From: Pantoea sp. Cy-639
GTDB lineage: Bacteria > Pseudomonadota > Gammaproteobacteria > Pseudomonadales > Pseudomonadaceae
NCBI RefSeq assembly: GCF_011752525.1
Contig: NZ_VWXI01000014.1
Location: 105,454-169,453 of the forward strand
DNA length: 64,000 nt
Direction of reading: 5' to 3'
Shown: one piece after another, positions 1 through 8,493 of the stretch
Layout: each line of letters begins with the position of its first letter
Numbering within the stretch: the stretch's first letter is position 1
Program-made: the position numbers and the translations under genes
The notes under the pieces: generated by a model
What the model saw: only the letters and a program-made list of their open reading frames with translations
Databases searched by the model: none
Told to the model about the DNA's origin: nothing

Positions 1-1868
1 AAGCCTTTGCTCAGCCAGAGGTTGGCGGTGCGCCGCGGGACGTCCTGCGGGTGTTTGCCGGCGCGGTCCTGGGGCATGTCGTTACCGTCCAGCTCGATGA
101 AGTCATCGTATCTGGCGCGCAGCAGCGCCGCATTGGCCGAAACGTGCCACTGGTTGCCCAGCGCCAGCTCGACACTGGCCTCCAGGCCGTCGGAGGTCTG
201 CTGGCCGGCCTGCTGGCTGTCGTGGGTCACCTGGTTGTAGACCGGCAGTTTCTTCTTGACGATGTGATAGGCCGCAAGGGTCCATTCGCCGCGGTCCTCC
301 CAGAACCGTTGCTTGAGGCCCACTTCGGTCTGCCGGGCTTCGGTCAGGTCCAGGCGGTCGCCAGGACGCTGGGTGAGCAGGTCGCCGACGCCGTCCTCGC
401 TGGTGGAGTACTGGCCATACAGCGACAACGCGTCGGTCACCGCGAACACCAGGCCGGCACGCCAGTTGCCGCCTTGCAGGCTCCGGTCGGAACGGGTGCT
501 GCTGCTCAGGTCGTGGAAGTCGAGACGATTCTGGTCGCGGCGCAGGCCAGTGACCAGCGACAGGCGATCGCTCAGTTGGGTGCGGTTTTCGCCGAACAGG
601 GAGAACGTGCTGACCTTGGAAAAGGTTTGCGGGCGGGTCGCACTGGCGCTGTGGAAACTACCCGGCGCCGGTTGCCACGGGGCGAGCGGATCGCGCCCGC
701 CATCGTCGTAGGGCGCATTGCTGTCGACGGTGAAACGGATCCTGTTGTACTCGGCGCCGACGACGGTCTTGCTGGCCAGGCCGAACAGGCTGTGATCGAA
801 GGTGAAGCTCTGGCGATCGCCGACCTGTTCCTGGCCGTGGCGGATCTCCATGAAACGGCCGCGCTGGACGAGCGCCGCCTGTGCATCCCAGGTATACGAC
901 TCGGCATTGCGCCAATGCCTGCGGCTCTTGATGTAGTACAGCTGGTTGCTGGCGCTGAGGCTGTCGCTGATCTGCCAGTCGCTGCTCAGGCGCGTCCATT
1001 CGTCATGGTAGCGTTGCTGGTCGTTGCTGACGTTGTAGTTCTTGTTGCGCAGGCTGTCGCGCAGATGGCTGTCGATCAGCGGGGTGCCGTAGTAGTTGGC
1101 CGGTTGCGCGTCGCCACGCTCGTGGGAGAGGGTGAAGCTCAGGTCGTCCGTGGCATCGAAGCGCAGGGCGGCCGACAGCGTCAGGCTGCGCGAGTCGGTG
1201 CGGTCGACCCAGCCATTGCCGGCCTGCTGGTTCAGGGTGAGGCGATAGCTCAGGCGCTCGTCCAGGCTGCCGCCGCTGTCCAGGCCGAGCTGCTGGCGGT
1301 CCCAGGAGCCATAGCCCAGGCGCAGGTGGTTGCGGATCTCGCCGGTGAAGGGTTTCTTCGGAATCACATTGACCACCGCGCCGGTGGCACCCTCGCCATA
1401 CAGCACCGAGGCCGGGCCGCGGATCACGTCGATGCGTTCGACCATCCACGGGTCGACCGGGTAGGTGAGGGTGCCGGCACCGACATGCATCCGCGAGCCG
1501 TCGAGCAGGGTCATCACCGAGCTCTGGCCGGTGAAGCCGCGCGCCGACAGGCCGGTACCGCCGTCGCCCGGAGTGCCGATGAAGGTGATGCCCGGCGAGC
1601 GGGTCACGGCATCCTGCACGGTCTGGTTGTTGCGCCCGATGATCTGCGCTTCGCTGAGGCTGCTGGTGCTGGCCGGGGTTTCCAGGGCGTTGAGGTTCAG
1701 GCGCGAGCCGGCCTGGGTTGGCGTGGCCAGGTCGATGGCTTGCGCATCGCGGCTGTCGGTGATAGCCGTGGTGGGCAGGGTGAGCGGGGCGTTGCGCTCG
1801 TCGGCCAGGGTCGGCAGGGACACGGCCAGGCAGGCCGCGAGGGTGTGAAGCTGGTTGAATCGGGACAT
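1..1868 (-). CDS. TonB-dependent outer-membrane receptor, 3' end beyond window (probable corrinoid/B12 receptor)
   Basis: About 622 residues are visible and the gene continues past the left edge. The start at 1868 gives MSRFNQLHTLAACLAVSLP, a signal peptide probably cleaved near residue 22. A plug domain follows, with NNQTVQDAVTRSPGITF, LSARGF, the LLDG-R element and the plug-barrel junction VERIDVIRGPASVLYGEGATGAVVNVIPKK. Long alternating beta-strand sequence with Tyr/Trp-rich turns makes up the barrel. The product should bind a ligand at the cell surface and import it with TonB-ExbBD energy. By sequence alone it resembles ferric-siderophore receptors. A cobalamin riboswitch lies between its promoter and its start, so a corrinoid ligand is the better inference. 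The family is certain; the ligand is inferred only from the leader RNA. Confidence 0.85.
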   Translation of the reverse strand, partial: MSRFNQLHTLAACLAVSLPTLADERNAPLTLPTTAITDSRDAQAIDLATPTQAGSRLNLNALETPASTSSLSEAQIIGRNNQTVQDAVTRSPGITFIGTPGDGGTGLSARGFTGQSSVMTLLDGSRMHVGAGTLTYPVDPWMVERIDVIRGPASVLYGEGATGAVVNVIPKKPFTGEIRNHLRLGYGSWDRQQLGLDSGGSLDERLSYRLTLNQQAGNGWVDRTDSRSLTLSAALRFDATDDLSFTLSHERGDAQPANYYGTPLIDSHLRDSLRNKNYNVSNDQQRYHDEWTRLSSDWQISDSLSASNQLYYIKSRRHWRNAESYTWDAQAALVQRGRFMEIRHGQEQVGDRQSFTFDHSLFGLASKTVVGAEYNRIRFTVDSNAPYDDGGRDPLAPWQPAPGSFHSASATRPQTFSKVSTFSLFGENRTQLSDRLSLVTGLRRDQNRLDFHDLSSSTRSDRSLQGGNWRAGLVFAVTDALSLYGQYSTSEDGVGDLLTQRPGDRLDLTEARQTEVGLKQRFWEDRGEWTLAAYHIVKKKLPVYNQVTHDSQQAGQQTSDGLEASVELALGNQWHVSANAALLRARYDDFIELDGNDMPQDRAGKHPQDVPRRTANLWLSKG

Positions 1869-1994
1869 GTCGTTCCACTGCTGCAGGAAGAGATGCATCC
1901 CGGTGGAAAAACACGCATGGGCGAACCCTGTGACGCAGGCGCGCACGCGGATACCGGCCTGCGCCCGCCCACCGCGGGTTGCCAAGTGAGGTTC

Positions 1995-2172
1995 CAGGCC
2001 GGTCTCCGGGCTTGCGAGGGGCATGAAGCCTTCACCTTCCCATGCAGTCGCACAGTGGTCTGTCGAAGGGTTCGCTCGCTTACCGTTGCGGGGGCAGCGC
2101 CGGACTTGTCGTGACAACGACGCACCGGCTTCCCGTTTCACCCTGCGCGCGGCGGCGCAGGGCACCTGAAAC
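1995..2172 (-). promoter_or_regulatory. Cobalamin (AdoCbl) riboswitch, leader of the TonB receptor gene
   Basis: Read on the minus strand the stretch carries the class I cobalamin riboswitch landmarks in order: AGGTGCCCTGCG, GTGAAACGGGAAGCCGGTG, then GCGCTGCCCCCGCAACGGTA (the B12 box region), GACCACTG, GGGAAGG and AGCCCGGAGACCGGCC. The spacing fits the family. It ends about 125 bases before the start codon of the receptor. B12 binding in this class usually lowers expression of the downstream transporter. Boundaries are approximate. Confidence 0.93.
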
Positions 2173-2180
2173 TGGCGCGC

Positions 2181-2209
2181 ATCTGACCATCGAATCGACA
2201 GGGCGTCAA
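2181..2209 (-). promoter_or_regulatory. Probable sigma-70 promoter for the riboswitch-receptor transcript
   Basis: On the minus strand TTGACG (2209-2204) is followed after 17 bases by TCAGAT (2186-2181). A transcript starting about 7 bases further on would begin at the 5' edge of the riboswitch. The -10 match is moderate; position and spacing are the main support. Confidence 0.5.
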
Positions 2210-2502
2210 ATGTTTACACATTCGGCAACCGCAGGTAGGTGAATTGCGTAGGACGTTTCGCTTTCTCTTGAGGGGTGGTGTTTTCAGCAAGTTTTTATCT
2301 ACGTCGATCTGTAGGTTGAGCCCGGAAATTTGTCGCGATCAGCGCGCTTCAGGCGCTTGCCGTGCTCATCGGCTCGCAGGGCTGTCGGTGCCGTTTCAAG
2401 CACCCATGCCTGCGTTTTCCAAACGTGCAATGCATATCCCCAAGGGAGTGGGGAGACCAGGCCAAGGCCTGTTGTTGTCATGCCCTTCTTAAGGACAAGC
2501 CT
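2210..2502. other. Intergenic leader between the receptor promoter and vgrG
   Basis: No convincing gene is present. The short open frames here lack ribosome sites and are interrupted. The sequence is less GC-rich than its surroundings and should hold the vgrG promoter. The only clear element is the vgrG ribosome site AAGGAC at 2491-2496. Confidence 0.5.
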
Positions 2503-4548
2503 ATGTTCGACTCCGCCAGCACGGCGTATTTCGACCTGCTCATCCCGACGGTTCGTCACGATTTCCAGGTACTCGCCTTTGCCGGAACCGAAGCCCTCAG
2601 TAGCCTCTACGCGATCCACATCGAACTGGTCAGCGAAAACCCCGAGGTCGACCTGGAAAGCCTGCTGGGCCAGCCGGCGTTCCTGCGCTTTGGTCTGGGC
2701 GGTGAAGGGCTGCACGGGCGAATCGAGGACATGCTCGTCGGACAGGCAGGCAAACGTCTGACCCGCTACCACCTTACGCTCGTGCCCTCGCTGCACTACC
2801 TGCAATTGAGCCACAACCAGCGGATCTTCCAGCAGCAGACGGTGCCGAAGATCATCGCCCAGGTACTTCAGGCCCACGGCATCCTCGCCGACAGCTATAT
2901 CTTCCATGTCGGGGCCAGCCCCAAGCGCGAGTACTGCACGCAGTACGGGGAGAGCGACTTCGCCTTCATCCAGCGCCTGTGCAGCGAGGAAGGCATCGCC
3001 TGGCATCACCAGCACAGCGAGGATGGCCACAAGTTGGTGTTCACCGACGACCAGGCCTTCTTCCCCACACTCGACACCACGCACTATCGGCAGGGCAGTG
3101 GCCTGGTGGCGGATCAGCCGGTGATCAGTGCGTTTTCCATGCGCTTGAGTACCCGCACCAACAAGGCCAGCCGCCGCGACTACGACTGGCAGCGACCCAG
3201 CCTGGTGCTGGAAAACCAGTACCTGGCCGAGTTCACCCCGGCGCTGGAGGACTATCGCTACCCGCAGGCGATGGACAGCCTGGCACGCGGCAAGCAGTTG
3301 GCCAAGCAGGCGCTGGAGCGTCACCGCGTCGACTATCGTCTGGCCCATGGGCACAGCGATCAGCCGACGCTGCGCAGCGGGCATTTCTTCACCCTGAGCG
3401 GTCACCCGCGACAGAAACTCAACGACTTGTGGCTGCTGCTGGAGGTCCATCACCAGGGCAGGCAGCCACAGGTGCTCGAAGAGTCGGTGGCCAGCGGCAG
3501 CGATACAGCGGATGGTTTCCTCCAGGGCTATCGCAACCATTTCAGCGCCATTCCCTGGGATGTGTTCTACCGGCCGCCGCTGGTCACCCGCCAGGTGGCC
3601 CTGGTGAGCCAGACGGCCCGTGTCACCGGACCTGCGGGTGAAGAAATCTTTTGCGATGAGTACGGACGGGTCAAGGTCGAGTTCCACTGGGATCGTGCCG
3701 GGCCGGGCAACGAGCAAAGCAGCCGCTGGTTGCGCGTGTCGTCCAGTTGGGCTGGCGAGAACTTCGGTGCCGTGACCATTCCGCGGGTCGGCATGGAGGT
3801 GGTGGTGACCTTCCTCGAAGGCGATCCCGACCAGCCGCTGATCACCGGCTGCGTGGTCAACCAGCGCACGCCGCCGCCCTACCTGTTGCCTGCGCACAAG
3901 ACCAGGACCGTGCTGCGCAGCAGCAGCTACCCGCACAGCGGCGGCTATAACGAACTGTCGATCGAGGACCGTGCCGGGCAGGAGAAGATCTGCCTGCGTG
4001 CCCAGCGCGACCTGGAGCAGCGGGTTGGCCACGACAGCCTGCTCGAGGTCGGCAACCAGCGCCATGAAACCATAAAGGGCAACAGCATCTCGCTGCTGGA
4101 AGCCGAAGAGCAGCGCACCGTCGCTGCCGACCGCAAGGTCGAGCTCAAGGCCAACGACTACTTGCAGGTCGCCAACAGCAGTCATACCCGAGTAGGCCAG
4201 GCCCTGGTCGTCGAAGCTGGACAGCAGGTGCACCTGAAGGCGGGGGCCAGCCTGGTTCTCGATGCAGGCGTCAGCATCACCCTCAAAGGTGGCGACCAGC
4301 ACCTCGTGATCGGCCCGGGCGGCATCTTCAGCAGCACCGAGATCGTGGTCGGCGGCGTGCCGGCCACGGGCACGGCGGCCAACCCGGTAATGCCAGGTAG
4401 CCAGGCGGCGCTGGCAGTAGCTTCGCTGCCTCCGGCGATCGCCCCGTCCCAACGTGCATCGATGCTGCTGTGCAAAGTGCAAGGGCCTGATTTCTGCCCC
4501 ATCTGCGAGGCCTGCAAGGGTGGCCTGAGCGCAGGAGCCACGCCATGA
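2503..4548 (+). CDS. vgrG: Type VI secretion spike protein VgrG
   Basis: This 681-aa protein forms the trimeric puncturing tip of the T6SS needle and carries effectors. Residues 1 to about 340 are the gp27-like part (EYCTQYGESDFAFIQRLCSEEGIAW is a hallmark stretch). The gp5-like OB fold follows at about 350-470, with DEYGRVKVEFHWD, SSRWLRVSSSWAG and GDPDQPLITG. The C-terminal third is the repetitive beta-helix. The last about 30 residues contain four cysteines in CKVQGPDFCPICEAC. The start at 2503 has AAGGAC 6 bases upstream and matches the usual VgrG N-terminus; the open frame extends further upstream without a ribosome site. It overlaps the DUF4123 gene by 4 bases, so they are translationally coupled. 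No other T6SS structural genes are nearby, so this is an orphan vgrG island. Confidence 0.97.
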   Translation: MFDSASTAYFDLLIPTVRHDFQVLAFAGTEALSSLYAIHIELVSENPEVDLESLLGQPAFLRFGLGGEGLHGRIEDMLVGQAGKRLTRYHLTLVPSLHYLQLSHNQRIFQQQTVPKIIAQVLQAHGILADSYIFHVGASPKREYCTQYGESDFAFIQRLCSEEGIAWHHQHSEDGHKLVFTDDQAFFPTLDTTHYRQGSGLVADQPVISAFSMRLSTRTNKASRRDYDWQRPSLVLENQYLAEFTPALEDYRYPQAMDSLARGKQLAKQALERHRVDYRLAHGHSDQPTLRSGHFFTLSGHPRQKLNDLWLLLEVHHQGRQPQVLEESVASGSDTADGFLQGYRNHFSAIPWDVFYRPPLVTRQVALVSQTARVTGPAGEEIFCDEYGRVKVEFHWDRAGPGNEQSSRWLRVSSSWAGENFGAVTIPRVGMEVVVTFLEGDPDQPLITGCVVNQRTPPPYLLPAHKTRTVLRSSSYPHSGGYNELSIEDRAGQEKICLRAQRDLEQRVGHDSLLEVGNQRHETIKGNSISLLEAEEQRTVAADRKVELKANDYLQVANSSHTRVGQALVVEAGQQVHLKAGASLVLDAGVSITLKGGDQHLVIGPGGIFSSTEIVVGGVPATGTAANPVMPGSQAALAVASLPPAIAPSQRASMLLCKVQGPDFCPICEACKGGLSAGATP

Positions 4549-5414
4549 GTAGCGTTGCGCCGAATCAATGGATGACCGAGCAGCATCGCCTGGGGCATGC
4601 GCTGTGCCTGATCCTCGACTCCGAGGGTGAGACCGAAGCGGGCCAGGCGTTGCTGAACCACTGCGTGCTTGAGTCGTTTCACGGCGTCTACGGCGATACG
4701 CCGGTCGCCGAACTGGTGGATGCGGGGCCCTTCATGTTCCTGATCGACACCCCCCACGATGGGCTGCTGGACACGTTGTTCAAGGCGCCCGAACGGAACT
4801 GGGGGTGGCTGGCCAGCGTTGCGCCGCAGGTGGGGTTGAAAGGGCTGGTCGAGCATTGGCGCGAGCGGTTGATTGTCGGCGAGCGGCCGCATCAGGCGCT
4901 GTACCGGTTTCACGACAACCGTGTGTTGAGCCGGGCGCTGAGGCATTTGGCCGAGGGGCAACTACCTGAGTATCTCGGGCCGGCCATCAGCATTTGCTAC
5001 TGGGAGGGGGAGCAGTGGCGCGTTCAGGGGAATCCGGCGCCAGGTAGCTATCCGGTTCCCCAAGAGCCTGCCTGGTGGCATGTGCCGACTGATCGGCAGC
5101 AAGCGGGTTATATGCGTGAACTCAATGCCCATCGCTACTTGCTTGCGGAGCATGTGGAGGCCTACGCCCGGGTGGCGCAGCGGCAGGATCCGCAATTGTG
5201 GCTCAAGGGGCTGCTGGAGCGGGCTGACGAGTGGGGGTGGCTATGGCCGGAGCGCTTGGAGTTCTTGCTGATTCAGGCGTTGAAGGATGTGGACGGTAAA
5301 CAAATGGCACGTTGGCAGGCGAGATTTGGGGAAACGCCGGAAGATCATTTTCAGCGGGTTTATCAGGAAGTGCGATTTTTACAGGGGGAAAGTTTCAATG
5401 ATACGGATATTTAA
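4545..5414 (+). CDS. DUF4123 domain T6SS adaptor/chaperone
   Basis: This 289-aa protein has the DUF4123 pattern: an N-terminal LGHALCLILDSE segment, then PFMFLID at about 65-70 and WGWLASVAP at about 85. A C-terminal helical part contains WLWPERLEFLLIQALK. DUF4123 proteins (also called TEC or Tap-1) hold a cognate effector and load it on the VgrG tip, then stay in the producing cell. The ATG overlaps the vgrG stop (ATGA), and its own end overlaps the next gene by 17 bases. This order, vgrG-adaptor-cargo, predicts that the lipase downstream is the cargo. The product acts in the cytoplasm. Confidence 0.93.
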   Translation: MSSVAPNQWMTEQHRLGHALCLILDSEGETEAGQALLNHCVLESFHGVYGDTPVAELVDAGPFMFLIDTPHDGLLDTLFKAPERNWGWLASVAPQVGLKGLVEHWRERLIVGERPHQALYRFHDNRVLSRALRHLAEGQLPEYLGPAISICYWEGEQWRVQGNPAPGSYPVPQEPAWWHVPTDRQQAGYMRELNAHRYLLAEHVEAYARVAQRQDPQLWLKGLLERADEWGWLWPERLEFLLIQALKDVDGKQMARWQARFGETPEDHFQRVYQEVRFLQGESFNDTDI

Positions 5415-6174
5415 AGGACTGTCTGTCGGGGGCTTCATGGTCCTGGCGGCCGGCTGTGCTATTGCCAAATCGGAAAGCTTCATTTTCACAACTGATATGC
5501 CTTCCGGTTTTACTTACGAGGCGCTTGCGCAGTATGTGCCAGTCAATAGAGAGCGGTGTACAGTCAAGAAACCCCACGTTGGCTACAACCAGCGATGGCG
5601 GATGCCTCATAGGGAGAAATACAAACCTAGCATAGAGGTGCCCATCTATCGGACGGTCAAGGGTTGTCCGCTTGTTATCTATCGTGTCGAGCTGGGGATT
5701 TATGCAGTCTATGGGGAAGGTCGTTCTGACTTTAGCGCTCACTCAGCCGCTGTTGCGACGCGTGTCAGTTTTGATGAGGCAATAAAAGGTAAGTTTGACT
5801 CTTCTGGCGTGAGTGAGTTTAACGGCCAGTGCCAGTGGCTATTCCGTACGGTCGGCCCCGAGCGGTACATAATAAAGTTGCTCGATTGCAAGGCCATGGA
5901 TGCACAGGGGCGCGTGGTGAAAGGTCGACCCATTGGCGCATACACCCTCGATCAGTTGCCCGGTAAAACAGTGAAGCTGAAAATAAAAATGGCTGATGAG
6001 GAAAGGCCTGGCTGGGGGGATACGTGGGTTAAGGTTCCTGGTGGCTGGAAGCGTTGTATGGGGAAAGGCTTCGAAGATCGTGATTCGTATTGCCTTGGTA
6101 ACTATAAGGACTTTAGTAGTTTCAAAATGCCGGATGGTCGCGTATGCACTATTTATCCGGGTTGTACGGAATAA
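5398..6174 (+). CDS. Lipoprotein, candidate immunity protein of the adjacent lipase effector
   Basis: This 258-aa protein starts MIRIFKGLSVGGFMVLAAGC, a lipoprotein signal with the acylated Cys at residue 20 (the -3 position is Ala rather than Leu, a slight deviation). The mature part has several cysteines and no recognised family. The start at 5398 has AGGGGGAA 8-10 bases upstream; the longer open frame begins inside the preceding gene. It lies between the DUF4123 adaptor and the lipase, and is richer in A+T than the vgrG region. Immunity proteins of periplasm-acting T6SS lipases are often lipoproteins or exported proteins encoded next to the effector. That role is inferred from position and export signal only. 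Confidence 0.75.
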   Translation: MIRIFKGLSVGGFMVLAAGCAIAKSESFIFTTDMPSGFTYEALAQYVPVNRERCTVKKPHVGYNQRWRMPHREKYKPSIEVPIYRTVKGCPLVIYRVELGIYAVYGEGRSDFSAHSAAVATRVSFDEAIKGKFDSSGVSEFNGQCQWLFRTVGPERYIIKLLDCKAMDAQGRVVKGRPIGAYTLDQLPGKTVKLKIKMADEERPGWGDTWVKVPGGWKRCMGKGFEDRDSYCLGNYKDFSSFKMPDGRVCTIYPGCTE

Positions 6175-6186
6175 GGAGGTCGTCTA

Positions 6187-8379
6187 GTGACAATGCTGGA
6201 AAAACAGCTGGCACATCCTTTAAGTGATCGTGTCTATGCCTGCCCTTTTCAAGGGCAGTGGACCAGCTTTCAATTGGTAGATGAGTTTGGCGAAGGGCAA
6301 CCATATGCTGGACTGTCTTATGAGGTTGTCGACGCGGAGGGTCATACTTATCAGGGGCGGCTCGACTCCATGGGGGTTGGTAAGGTGAATGGGCACTTTG
6401 CCGGCCCAGTGGTGGTGATTATTCTGGATGAGTACAAAGGGCAGGAGCTCACTTATTTACGTAGGATGCAAAGAACGAGCTACCCTTTGCCAATAACTGA
6501 ACTTCAAGTTAGAGCCGAACAAACTCGTCATCTGCACAAGGACGGTTCGCGCACCCAAGACAACCCCGCGCAAGCCTGCGCGGATGCTTTTTATCAGGTA
6601 GAGGTTCGTGATTTTGTCAATCATGTCGCACATCTGCCGCCTAAGGTCGACGCAAAATATCCACCTCTTGAAGGTTTAAGACGCTTGATGCGCAAGAGTG
6701 GTGAGCAAGGCGTCTGTCTGCTTCCCAACAGACATAATGTTCTGGAAGTCCGCCCGCTACGAGCGTTGTGTCCAGTGTTGTCCACCGATTCGCAGTTCTG
6801 TGCGCTGAATCTGTATCAACTCGCGATCATGGCCACCTTGAGCTATAACCCATTCGGCCAGGAGCCGGACGAGATTCCAGTTCAAGAAAATGTTGTTACT
6901 TTTGAACAGGCTCCGAGCGTGGGTAACTGGTTTGGTGACGCCCTGGCGAAGTTCGATGAAATCTGGAAGGCTGACGCCGGGCAAATCAAGGCATTCTACC
7001 CGTTGTATGAAGATGTGCCGTATTCCAAGCGCCTGGAGGTCGTACCTTTTGACCCCGTTCTGTATCCAGCAAATAACCCGGAGCTAGGAAGTGATCAAGA
7101 AACTCCTGGCAGCATCCATTTTCTAGATGACCGTGACCAAGATTACAGTACCGACACCCAAGCGTTTGTCACGCACAACGACGAAGTGATTGTCATTGCT
7201 GTACGTGGTACCAGTGAGGGGCCGGACTTCCTGCGGGATGCAGATGCATATCAAGTTCCGTTTCAGGAGGGCGCTGGAAAGGTGCATCGGGGATTCTATG
7301 AAGCGGCTCAACGCGTCTATGGATTTGCGCTCCAGTACCTCCAGAAATTTTATATTGGCCAGAAGCTGATCATGTGTGGGCATAGTCTAGGTGGGGCTAT
7401 TGCTTTGCTTGCTTCTGAGATGTTACGCCGCCAGAAAATATATAAGCTGGACATTGTTCTTTACACATACGGCTCGCCAAGAGCCGCTGATGCAACATTC
7501 GTCAAGGAAGCCGCCGACCTGACGCATTACCGCATGGTCAACCACAACGACCCCATCCCCAGCGTGCCGGGCACCTGGCTGAATAGCAAATCCAAGGTCT
7601 ACGGTTTCGGCGCGGTGGTTTCCTTCGTGAACGTCCCGGCAGGCCTTTCGTTATTCGCGGCAGGCATCACCAACCTGACCGGAGAGCCCTACGAGCACCA
7701 CGGCACGCTCCACCATTTCCTGCCTGTGGACTTCGGCGGCCAAGCACCTTCTTCGGTTCTCTGGCAGCCTGGCTGCGACACTATCACCCAGCATGCGGCC
7801 TGTGCCTTGGCCGTCCAGCAAGTCAATGGCCTGCCTGACCGGCCTGGGCTGATCGCCCAGGCATTTCATTTCGACAACCACTCCATGGTGGGCAGCTACA
7901 TCCCCGCCAGCTGGGCCACGCTTCGTCGCTGGCAGGAGGCACTGGCGCTCGAGCGGCCGAAGATCACCGATGCTGAGTTCAGCGCGCTGGATGGTCAACT
8001 GAAAAACGTCAAGGACCAGTTGCAATACAGGATCCGCAGCCAGCGAGGGCGTCCGTCCAAGTATGTCGAGGCCCATGAGCAGGCGCTGGATGCGTTCCAG
8101 CGCGAGGTCTACAAGATCGGCGCGACCCTCGAGCGAATGCAGACCTTGCGCTGGGCGAGGGTCCAGGGGGCGGATGTCTATGGCTCGCTGTCACGACAGG
8201 CCGAAGTGCTGGCACAGAGCCTGAAACGCTGGGACGCGCATCCGGAAAACAAAGCGGTCGAGCAGTTGGCCAAGGCGCCGCTTCCAGCCATCAACGATGA
8301 AGAGGCATTCGCAGCAATCCTTGGCCACCCTGGCGGAGCATCGCGTCCCCTCGATATCGATTCAATCATTCAAGGCTGA
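6187..8379 (+). CDS. Class 3 lipase-type T6SS effector
   Basis: This 730-aa protein has a lipase class 3 core: LIMCGHSLGGAIALL with nucleophile Ser400, the acid in NHNDPIPSVP (about 455-464), and a His in EPYEHHGTLHHF. It should cleave phospholipids or other acyl esters in the target cell envelope. The first about 230 residues are a separate module with no recognised family, and the last about 170 are mostly helical and charged. It has no signal peptide, as expected for T6SS cargo. GTG at 6187 is preferred because TAAGGAGGT ends 6 bases upstream; ATG at 6193 would be too far away. It lacks a visible PAAR domain, so delivery probably uses the VgrG and DUF4123 proteins upstream. Codon use shifts sharply to GC-rich near 7500. 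Confidence 0.88.
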   Translation: MTMLEKQLAHPLSDRVYACPFQGQWTSFQLVDEFGEGQPYAGLSYEVVDAEGHTYQGRLDSMGVGKVNGHFAGPVVVIILDEYKGQELTYLRRMQRTSYPLPITELQVRAEQTRHLHKDGSRTQDNPAQACADAFYQVEVRDFVNHVAHLPPKVDAKYPPLEGLRRLMRKSGEQGVCLLPNRHNVLEVRPLRALCPVLSTDSQFCALNLYQLAIMATLSYNPFGQEPDEIPVQENVVTFEQAPSVGNWFGDALAKFDEIWKADAGQIKAFYPLYEDVPYSKRLEVVPFDPVLYPANNPELGSDQETPGSIHFLDDRDQDYSTDTQAFVTHNDEVIVIAVRGTSEGPDFLRDADAYQVPFQEGAGKVHRGFYEAAQRVYGFALQYLQKFYIGQKLIMCGHSLGGAIALLASEMLRRQKIYKLDIVLYTYGSPRAADATFVKEAADLTHYRMVNHNDPIPSVPGTWLNSKSKVYGFGAVVSFVNVPAGLSLFAAGITNLTGEPYEHHGTLHHFLPVDFGGQAPSSVLWQPGCDTITQHAACALAVQQVNGLPDRPGLIAQAFHFDNHSMVGSYIPASWATLRRWQEALALERPKITDAEFSALDGQLKNVKDQLQYRIRSQRGRPSKYVEAHEQALDAFQREVYKIGATLERMQTLRWARVQGADVYGSLSRQAEVLAQSLKRWDAHPENKAVEQLAKAPLPAINDEEAFAAILGHPGGASRPLDIDSIIQG

Positions 8380-8493
8380 TGGCGGGCTGCGCACCGTCGC
8401 CAGCCCCGAACAGAACACGCCAGCGAGACCATCGCGGCATGACGTTCTCAAGCAATGCTGGCCTCACAGGCAGTGCCGAAGTCGCGCAACAAG

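Noticed and set aside
51..2114. 687-codon plus-strand open frame opposite the TonB receptor
   Set aside because: Low-complexity Ala/Gly/Val/Gln composition typical of antisense frames in GC-rich DNA; the minus-strand frame encodes a clear receptor and riboswitch.
2299..4482. Long minus-strand frame opposite vgrG
   Set aside because: Mirror of a well-conserved VgrG; no start site or recognisable domain.
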